Source: Ophiothrix spiculata (taxonomy: Eukaryota > Echinodermata > Ophiuroidea > Amphilepidida > Ophiotrichidae). Taken from it: a stretch of 36,385 nt of DNA. Position numbers and translations under genes: made by a program. Below, piece after piece: positions 1 through 10,600 of this stretch. Location of the stretch: NCBI GenBank assembly GCA_000969725.1, contig JXSR01S011459.1; one strand, given 5' to 3'. Under the pieces are notes generated by a model. It was not told the origin of the DNA. It searched no databases and was given only the letters and a program-made list of their open reading frames with translations. How positions within the stretch are numbered: position 1 is the first letter of the stretch; each line of letters opens with the position of its first letter.

Positions 1-1497
1 GCCATTTTGTTTACAAACTAGCGCGAACATAATCCTCGACTTCTTTGTCAAGTATGAATATTAATGATGCTGACGTCACGATGTTTTGATTGAAGCCGGC
101 CTGTTCGCCCGGCCGCGAATTTGGACGCCCTACTTTCAAATCCTGGCTAAAAGCTTTTATCTTGGCTCTAATCGATTAAAGTTTCATGCATACTGCTCGT
201 TGCGAATTGTTGTTGTGGCCTCTCGTAATGCGAAATTTCACGTAAAATTTTAAATGCGCAAATCGTAAAAAAAAAAAATCCAGAAATATTACACCTGTTA
301 AGAGAAAATTAAAAACATTAGCCTAAATGATACTATTACAGGTAAAAACGATTAAATTTTCAAGTATATAGCTCCTAATGTTTTTGTGTACCATCCATTT
401 TAATGACGGCCAGTATTTTTTTCACACATCAGTAAAATTAAGGGGTAGGGGTAACATTTTTATTTATTTCTATATGTTCCTGTACAAGAAATAGTATAAA
501 GTAGATATCAATCTAAAGCTTATTAAATTTCCAATAAAATGAAAGATAAATCAAGTCTTTAGGCCTTTCCTATCAGTAGATATGGCTACCTAAAAACAGG
601 AATTTATCGAAAAGTGTGAATTTTCGATCCTCGTTTGTCACTTGAGACATGTTTTTTAAACGGATATTACACAAAAGTTATGGAAGAAACAAAAGAACAA
701 ACAGTTTTATTTTAAAGTCATGGCCACTATCTGTCATTCTAACAATAATAATGGTAATTTTAATGTATATTTTAGATCCTATAAGGTGGACAAAATTGGG
801 ATTCCAAAATTGTTGTCATGCAAAAACAGTCATTTTTGGGCAAAATTGGTCTAACATTCAAATTTCCTGGCTAAACGACGCAAAATACAGGATTGAAACT
901 TAAAAATTTATAATCTACAGACATTTTTACCCTAGAAATGACTTATTAGATAATTCTTAATGCTTATTTTCTACCCTAAATATTTTTTTCACACTTTTGG
1001 CAGTGAAACCGGAGTCAAATCTCTAACCATGTCTTAATCACATTTGTCTTTACTACAGAGCTTTATTTGAACCCAAGGACTTGAAAATTGAGTTCTTGAG
1101 GGAAGCATTAAGGGAAATAGAGATATTTAAAAAAATACTAATACCAGAAAGCAAGATGATAAGTTGGTCTCCACAATGGTGATCGAGCCTTTGTCTCCTA
1201 AAACTTAGGGACGTCCCTGTCTACTGTCTCTTGATCCCGAATTTAATTCAACAGATCCCGAATTTAATTCAACATTATGTGTTAGTATAGCAAAGCATGC
1301 ATGTGCTTTTTAACCATTTTTCAGTGGCAAAACAAGGTTTTGAAAAAATGCACTTGAAAATGCTTTCAGATAGTCACATTCCTTCATTTTAGGCTGTTTT
1401 ACCTAAAACCAGTTTAGATAAAAGTGTTATAGTATTGCTTTAAATTGTATTATCTGAATCAGCTTGTTAATGTCAAAACTATTTTGTTTCAATGCAG
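1..1497 (+). other. Upstream DNAJC3 intron (partial)
   Basis: No exon was recognised here. The region is AT-rich with many stops. A short ORF at 649-903 shows no family resemblance and no splice context. A 21-base unit starting GATCCCGAATTT is perfectly duplicated at 1233-1253 and 1254-1274. The missing DNAJC3 5' exons (signal peptide, first TPRs) should lie further upstream. Confidence 0.6.
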
Positions 1498-1679
1498 AGT
1501 ATTCCATGGGATGCCAAGCTGCGGGAGAAGAGAGCCCAGGTCTATATGAACTCAGGACAGGTTTACCAAGCCTTAGATGACTACAGGGCTATCACACAAC
1601 TAGTACCTGATAGCACTGACGTTTTCTATAAAATGAGCTCATTACACTATCAAATAGGAGATTTAGAAGATGCATTAAA
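1498..1679 (+). CDS. DNAJC3: DNAJC3 exon A (TPR region)
   Basis: Acceptor TTTCAATGCAG ends at 1497 and donor GTAAGT starts at 1680. Translation starts SIPWDAKLREKRAQVY and runs to GDLEDAL plus two bases of the next codon. This matches the vertebrate stretch containing PWDAELRELRAECF and FYKISTLYYQLGD. The exon enters in phase 0. Reading through the donor hits TAA at once (1681-1683). The 3' part of this exon is duplicated just downstream at 1753-1953. Confidence 0.93.
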
Positions 1680-4600
1680 GTAAGTAGGCGTACAAGTATG
1701 GGCATACATTGAACAGGATCCAATCTATAATTTGACCAATACAAGGGTTTTATCAGGACAGGTTTACCAAGCGTTAGATGACTACAGGGCTATCGCACAA
1801 CTAGTATGTGATAGCACTGACATCTCTATAAAATGAGCTCATTGCACTATCAAATAGGAGATTTAGAAGATGCATTAAAGTAAGTAGGCCTACAAGTATG
1901 GGCCATACATTGAACAGGATCCAATCTATAATTTGACCAATACAAGGGTTTTAACCAGGGGGGTTACTTACATTGACAAGGTAAAAGTATATGTGCTTGC
2001 CTTTTGGGGTGGATTTTTCACAGATTTGGTATAGCGATCGAGTGGTTTTCGTCTCAGATTAAAGCACCCAATTTTCATAAATTGGGTGCTGTGGGGGAAA
2101 ATTTGTACAAAAAAAACCCAATTTGAGTAAAATTGGGTGCTTTTCCATCAAAATTGGTATATTGATGGGCAGGGTTGTCACCAGGCAGCTTTTAGTGCCG
2201 GGTAAAATTTTTGTGATATAGTAAGAAAATAGAAATTTTTATAATAAGTGTTCATTTTTCTGTTGATTTTTATTGATTTCATAACTTTTGAGCCTTGAGT
2301 GCCAGGTATTTTGACTCGGAATCAACATGAGAGCCAGGTGGAAATTAAGAGAGCCGGGTGGTCCCGCCCGTGTAGTGACAACCCTGTTGATGGGTGGGTT
2401 TTTGAGCCAAAAATAGGTATAGAGATGGTCAGTTTTTCAGAGTCCAACAGGTACATACCCATACAAACTTTTTGAAGACCACCCCCCCCCCCCCTCCCGG
2501 GGTTTTAAAGTCAACAAAGGTTATTTTACTGATCATGATTCCTTTAATTGGCAAAGATTGGACATAAAGTGCATGTAATCATGGGCATTGCATTTGAAGG
2601 TTCAAATAAATTCAACAGAGAACACTTAACTGATCATGATTCCCTTGGCAAAGATTGGATAGGTACTGACTGGTGTGGCATCCCCTGTGTAATATCCTTG
2701 AGCTATACATTAAATTTTCATGTACTCCTCTAACTCTGATGTCAAAATATTAGCTTGATTTTGCATGAAACTTTTTTCCCAGGTTTTCAAAATTAGGGTC
2801 AGTCAGCAAAGCCAAACAAACATTTTTTGTTAGTCTTAAGAACTTCAAAAGAGAGACATGCACTCCCAACCTGTTCAAATAAAGCCAACCCATTAATTTT
2901 GCCTTATTTGTGGGTATTGTACCAAAATGCACTCAACTGCATATTGTGCCTATAGGCCAAGCAATAAGTTATTGGACAGCATAAACAAAAATCCATATTG
3001 CAGGGCCAATTACTTGTACATGCAACCCCACTATGTATTTTGGTTTATCGTTAAATCCAATTGGTGATATTAACATTGTGCTCTATCCTGACCCTTTTTA
3101 TAAACAAAAATCCACAGTGCAGGGCCTGTTGTTTGAAAATGGAAACCTTACCATGGATTTTTATTTAAATTGTCCAATAATTTTTATTTTGCCTATAATG
3201 TGTTATTGACTCCGTTTGTTTTGTTACAGTGATATCAGGGAATGTCTAAAGTTAGATCAAGATCACAAAGTGTGTAAACCACATTATAAAAAAGTGAAGA
3301 AACTCAACAAGCAACTAGATAAAGCACAGGAATTTATTAACGAAGGGAGGTAAGTATTGATGCACTAACAATATTAAATTGTTGCAAGGTATAACAAAAT
3401 TGTGATGCTATTGCAGGCCTTGTATTTTGAAAATACCTGGTGTGCTCCAAATAGCACTTTTCAAGATATTCAGGTGTACTGTATAGGTGTGCATTTTGTA
3501 TCCTAATATGTATAATGTCACAAGATTTCGGTGTGCTGAAAATGACACTCCTCAAGATCATTTAAGGGGTGTAATGGTGTGCTATCCCACTCACACGACT
3601 CAAAATGCAGTATGGAGCCTATAGTATTTTGGGGAAAAAGGCTATGCTGTGATATTATACTGTATAATTAAATTTGATTGCCAATTAACAATGATTGGGT
3701 AAACCCTGATCACATAATTTCATACTCCCAGCTACAACCATATATATGAAAGCCCTAAAAAGAACTTTTCAAAATACTATTTGGCACTAAATAGTACTTT
3801 TGGAAGTACTGGAAGTATTATTTAGGTATGACGTCATTAACCTCCCATGCAAAGAAATATTCACACAGGAAATTATGTGTGCATCAAAATTGCACGCACA
3901 CGCTGTGACACACATTTACCTACCGCATATATTCATAAGCATTGTGTGAGCGCGTTTTTAAGATTAATTACAAAATCAGAATTATGGAACAACAGTGACC
4001 AAAATTATGCTATTTACTTCGGGGCTGTGACCCTCCATAAAATAGCAATTTTAGTCACTTCAAGTCCACATTTTTAACCAGAGAACTTCAAATCAGTATA
4101 TATTTGTATAATGTGTGTATTTTGATAAAGATTTAGTATTAGTAATTAATCTTTACTATCACACAATGATTATAATCTATAATTCACAATGGCTTTGCAG
4201 GATTATAAAAAAAAACAGATGTTGAATTAAAGGTAACATTGACTGATTATATATGTGATGACTCGCCCCGAAAAGGGGGACTTTGCGACAGAACACACTG
4301 TTCAAGAAACAGGTGAAAAAAGGCAGCCAAAAATAAATAAAACAATAGGAATTTCCAGCAAGTTTTCTGTTGTAAAATTTGATCGCCTTGATCAATTTCA
4401 AAAAAATAAGGTGTCATTTTAAAGCTTAGAAAATGCTGCAACATATGAAATGATAAAATCAAAATTGATATCATCTGCAAAGTCCCCCCTTTCGGGGTGA
4501 GCCATCAATATTTTCAAACAGGTTTTTTTCTTGGATGAGCCATAACATTTGACAAAAGTACTATCTTGTTATTATTTCAGATATGATGATGCAATAGATA

Positions 4601-7600
4601 AATACAATCAAGCATTAGAAACAGAAAGTAATGTGTGGATATATATGCAGAGAGTAAGAACCAAAATATGCCACTGTCATTCCAAGGTAAGTTTGAATGT
4701 AATAAGCAGGCATGAGAATTTTCAGTTTTTTAAAGGAATTCAGTTTTTAGGTTGTAAAAATTTACGTGTTTTCATTTATTTTCAGCCTATTTTGGAGCGT
4801 TTTTGCCTAATTTCAAGCACTTTTTCTCACCACTTTCAGTTTTTTCATGAAAGGCCAATTCTCATGCTTGAATAAGCTAGGCGATTTTGTGATATTTTCA
4901 CGAATTTTGCATTGGCTGTTTTAATTGCATTAAAATTTTGGACTTTTCAAAAGTTGATGCTTTTGTTAATTAAATTCTACAGTTAAGTCCATTCTCAAAA
5001 TTAAACTTTTGCTAAATAGTGAATACATATATATTTATAAATCAAGCGGAGGTTACCTGGCAAGTGATTGCATACATTGAACTCAATGCTTCTTCTGTTA
5101 CACATTGAAAAAAGTGTATACAAACATTATTCACACAAGTTCAGTTGGTCCTGAAAATGCCTGCAAAAATCAAGGGATATAGGTGAGCAAATGCCTCAAG
5201 GTCTTGGAGTAAGTGTGATGAAACAACCTCGCATCCAAAAAATGAGATAATTTTAGTGATAAATATCAGAGACACTGTTAAAAGTTTTGTTTACATTGCA
5301 GCCGTCTTGCTCACTTGCATCTTCCTCCCCGGATGCAATGAGTCCCACCAAAATTTCAATAATTTGTATATTGGTTTCAGTCAGTTATATTATAATTAGC
5401 CTCTCGAAGTTGTCAGTGTAGTAAATAAAGCATTAAAACAATTGTGCATCATTTTATATGTGGTTTTTTTTAAATTGGCTTGACTGATTCTTTTGAGGAT
5501 CAAAAATTGATTTTTTTTTGTTATATTGTTTTCAATTTCCAGGCACAACATATTACTGAAGCAATAAAAACTTGTACAGAAGTATTAGAACAAGAACCTC
5601 AAAATGTAGATGCATTAATAGACAGAGCAGAAGCACATATACAAAATGAAATGTTTGATGATGGTAAGTTGAAGCAAGGAGAAGGGTAGTGGTTAACAAT
5701 CTGACCTTGTACACACACATTGGGGCTAGGTTCAATTTTCAGTGAGTGTTCTTGCCAGAATTGAATATCTGAATCTTTGTTTAGTCCTATCTTGCTTGAT
5801 GGGAGTATTGGGACAAAAACCTCTAGGTCTTCCGCTCTTCACATGAAGTATTTAGAGTTGGGTAAAGGTTTTTCACTGTCCTTCGCAGGTGACATATAAC
5901 AAGAAGAGTCATGCCCAAAGGATGTTTTAAGATCTTCCCACCATTCAATTCAAACTGTTACTTCCACAGTTTATAAACAACCCACTGAGTGAACCTACTG
6001 CATAGACTTAAATAATAAACAGATAAAACTACTGATGGAAATCTTGTTATAGAAAATTTGTCATTCGGTCGAAGTGTGAATGAAAAAGACCTTCAGAAAG
6101 GGGATAATCACAGTTTGATGTCAATGTAAACAAATAACACTTCAACAAGTTTTTTCATTACCAAAATACAGTTTGAAATATAGTAAATTCACAAACCTTT
6201 CTACACAAATGAATGCAGTAGTGGAGTGACCTTGGTTGGGTTATTCATGTTTACTGAAATGTTGCGGTGTGTTATGGGAAGAGCTTTAATCACCCTTTGA
6301 GTCATACCTGTACATGTAAATCTAAACCAGAATTGTTAAGAGGAGGTTATTCTGCTGCTGATTGTCTTAACATACTCCGGTAATGGAAGGGTACTAGAAT
6401 CACAACTATCGAGCTAGTCAAGCGCCATTGATTACGTTCACACAAATTGGCTGAAAAATGTAAGATAGCGTATTGTTTTTTTAGGCAAACTCCCCGTGTT
6501 TGACTCCAACCTGGGGTGTTGTATATAGTACCAGAACCAGAAGTATTATGTCATTTGAAATAGATTGTAATTTGTTTGAGGTTTTCATTTAATTTATCAT
6601 TTTCTTTTACTATTTTCAGCTATTAACGATTATCAATCAGCTAAAGAAGTAGAAGACTCGCAAAGAACTCAGGATGGTTTAAATAAAGCACAAAAACTAC
6701 TAAAACAGTCACAGAAAAGAGACTACTATAAAATTCTAGGTGTAAAAAGGTAAGTTACCAAAACTACTGGAGCAAGTCAAAATAGAATTTACACTTAAAA
6801 AATTCTTAAATTCTCTTCTCAAGCAGTGATTTATGTACAAGCTTGTAAAATGTCAGAATTTTACTTAGATTTCTCAAGGAGGTTCACATTGACATGTTTT
6901 TTGTACTTTCGAGTGACTGCCTAAGGAGGTGGTTTTTTTCACAAATGGAAGCACTCAATTTGTGCAAATTAGGTGTATTTTGGAGTGAAATTGGGTGCTT
7001 ATCTATCAAGATGAGTGGGTAATCGAGCCAAAAAATACATAATATGTATAGAGATGATAGCATTTTCAAAGTCTGTGTGGTAATTCCGCACACAAAATTG
7101 GGTGTATTTGGGAGTGAAAGTGAGTGCTTATCTAACAAGATGAGTGGATAATTGAGCCAAAAAATAGGTATAGAGATAATAAAGTCTGTGTGGTATATCC
7201 ACACACAAAATTGGGTGTATTTGGGAGTGAAATTGGGTGCTTATCCATCAAGATGAGTGGATAATTGAGCCAAAAAAATAAGTTTAAAGATAATGGTTTT
7301 TTCAAAGTCCATGTGGTACCTCCTTACACAAAATTTGCAAAGGACTTTCAAAAGGTCAATTTTCTTACTCCCACTGATATTTTGCTTTAATACAAATTAA
7401 TGAATAAAAGATAAGATTTATTGTTTTGCCTGTCATCTATCGTCTCATAATGGATGGGTGTACATTATTTTGAGTAATGGGTGCCCCCGCAGGGGGACCC
7501 ATTACTCAAAATAATGTACACCCATCCATTATGAGACGATAGATGACAGGCAAAACAATAAATCGCTTTTATTCTCATTCTTAGTCACAAATTTGAGTCA

Positions 7601-10600
7601 TTTATAAAGCAAAAACGATGAAAATTATTGCCAAAAACTATAAACATTATCATTGGAAAAAGGAACACCCCTATTCAAACATGAAATATTCCAAACCCAG
7701 TAAAGCTGTTCGCGCTGGAGGTGTGCGTATACCTGCATCGCGCCGTGATTTTGAACGGGCGGCTCCACTGCGTTTCACGCTGAACGCACTGTCATCTATC
7801 GTCTCATAATGGATGGCCAAAATTCCTTATCAGGAAGTAAATTTGCACTCAGTAACTAAGAATTAATGTTGCTTTTAAACACAGAAATGCAAAAAAGAAG
7901 GAAATAAACAAAGCCTACAGAAGGTTAGCAATGGAATGGCATCCAGATAAACATGACGGGGAAGATAAAAAGAAAGCAGAAAAGATGTTTATGGATATTG
8001 CTGCAGCTAAAGAAGTACTATCAGATCAAGGTGAGTTGCTCTTATTTTGGTGTATAATTTTCATAGCTACAGTACCCATACGCTGGTACCCTCGATGTGG
8101 GCGCTTCACTATATGGTTCAGACTGCCCATCACCGCAGGTATTGGCTGATCAAAATTAGTCAGAATTTTGACCAGTAGAATTACACAACTTGACAGCTCA
8201 CTCGCCCTATCAAACTACACGGCAAACGTTCGTGATTGGAAGGCTTTGGGGAAGAGGTTGACAAAATGGCGTTGTTTACATGCGCGACCTCTGCATGGCG
8301 CCCCGAATTTAACAACGCGTTACAAGCATTCGCGCAATCACCAATGCGTCACGCATGTTGTGTGTTTGACGCGGAAAACAAATGCCTTCAGGGCACGGGC
8401 CAATTAAGTGCTTAGATTGATTAGCGGATACCTGCGTCTTATGTCAGTGTGGAGTTGTTGAAGACATAAGAGGCAGGGGACCAGCGTACAGTACCCATGG
8501 TTTCTCACTCCACTAGGCCAAGTAAAATAATATGTTTATTTCCGGTAACCCTTCCTTTCCCCAATATGCAACCGAAAAAAACCTACTGAAGGCTTCCTCA
8601 TTATTTTCCCACCCTTCTATCTTGTGCTTTTCTCATCTACGTACTGTTCCCATCCATACTTATTTGGCATTAAATGGAGTGCTAAGTAGAACCTGGGACC
8701 TGGTTATGATTATATAAAATGAATGCTGAATTAAACATGGAGCCAAATGATTATTCTAAGGATATGAATTATTGAGGCTACATTGTATCAGACTGAGGAC
8801 AACTGCCCTACCATGGCAAAAGGAATCAAGTGACATTTTTGATAAACCTGGTTATTATAGTGAGAAATGGTTGAGGGTGTCCATATGACTAATAAACTCA
8901 TAACTATCTTATACAACAACCATTACATGAAAAATTTAAGCCTAAAAAGTGAGAAGTATGTAAAAGCCAGTAATAGCAATAAATCAGTAACTCCTAATAA
9001 ATTATTAGGAGTTACTGATTTATTGCTATTACCATGCCTGCCAACTAGTCCGTTTTTTCCGTATTTAGTCCGTTTTTTGGATTTTTAGGTGTCAAAAAAA
9101 CGTACTAATACGTTTTTCAGAGATGCCAATAAGTACAAATTTTCCATATTTCGTTCTGGAAATTCTTGCAAAAGATCGACTGAAAATAAAAAATACACCT
9201 CTTGAGCGCCCAAATCCTACCTTAAGATTGCCCAGTACTGTATAATACAGAAATAATATTTTCTAGAATACTCCCAAAATTACACCCAAAAGTATTCTGC
9301 CAGCACCAATTGATCTGTTCATGTTTTTCGGTACTGCCGGTCCACATGGTATACGTGAGTGAGAGCTAGTGAGGAGGATAAACGTGTCATAAATCATCAT
9401 GAAACTTGTGGAAACATCGAAAAATGTATAATGTGAGTAATTGTACAATTTAGCTGACAATGAACCAGTTTATTATGTGATAAAACCAATTTAGACTTTG
9501 TCACTTTTTAAGCTTAACTTAGTCTAGGTTAGGTTGTTATCATGGCTATGTACAGTGTATTTTCATGTGCTTCAGTACTCATTATCTCTCATCAGTTTGA
9601 TGCAACTTATGTCGGTTAAGGTATAGGTCAATAGCCTATGATGTTAGGGGTAGGGGGATCCTACCTTTCAATAGTCTAAAGTTTAGGTCAAGGTCCCAGG
9701 ATGATATCCATATTTGTATTACATACTATGGTGTATGCTTTTTGCCTATATAAAATGAAATGGGAAGGGACATACAGTATATTAACTATTCTTTCCACAC
9801 CAGAAAGAAATGGGAATTTACTGTATGTTTACCTTACTGGACTTAGTTTCCGTGGCCGCTTTTCTGAAAAGCGCCCACACACGGCGGAGCTCTGTTCAAT
9901 TTTTTCCTTGACATTTTATAAGCTTAGCTCTCCCAGAAGGACCTCTATAGGCTTTTACAGTACAGAAACACACGAGCTTCCAGGGGCACTGCCCCTGACC
10001 CACCGGGGCTTTTAAGCAGGTCCCACGATCTCCGGCCGTGAGATGCGCGAAACCTCGCGTTGCGTGGAGTCTACTTTTTGAGATTTCAATGTTGGCAGGT
10101 ATGTATTACTGGCTTTTACATACTTCTCACTTTTCAATAAAAGTCACTAGGATCTTTTTGGCTGTCGAAGGTCAGTATAGGTCGAACAAAACTATTTTGG
10201 ACAATGAAAAAAAAAATCAAGATCAGGGATCTTGCTCTCTGGATTTTTGCTTAAACAGTCTGTTACATTTTTGTTTGACCTATACAGTGTGTCCCAATAA
10301 ATATGCATCACTTTTGTTTTTGATCATATCTCAGAAACCAATGAACAAAAATTAAAACTTACTTCATAATAATAATTAGTATATGTCTTTCATCAGTGAA
10401 ATTTGAGCAAAATCTGTTGAGCCATTCTTGAGAAAACTAGAATTTTGTAAGAAGACCCAATTTTTACGCCATTCCAATGGGATTTACCACAGTAACGTTT
10501 AACCTGTTTGTTTTCTAAATGGCTGGTCATTAGAAATATGGGTTTTATTTATATATTTCTACTTATTTTTTTGAAATTAAATTTTGTAGGTGATTTAAAC

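Noticed and set aside
4549-4875. 108-codon ORF including DNAJC3 exon C as a larger exon
   Set aside because: Conserved match ends exactly at the GTAAGT at 4687; the rest is intron read-through.
9701-10355. Two ORFs of about 105 codons inside the 1.19-kb element as a transposase
   Set aside because: No catalytic or DNA-binding motif and no homology recognised; the element looks non-autonomous.
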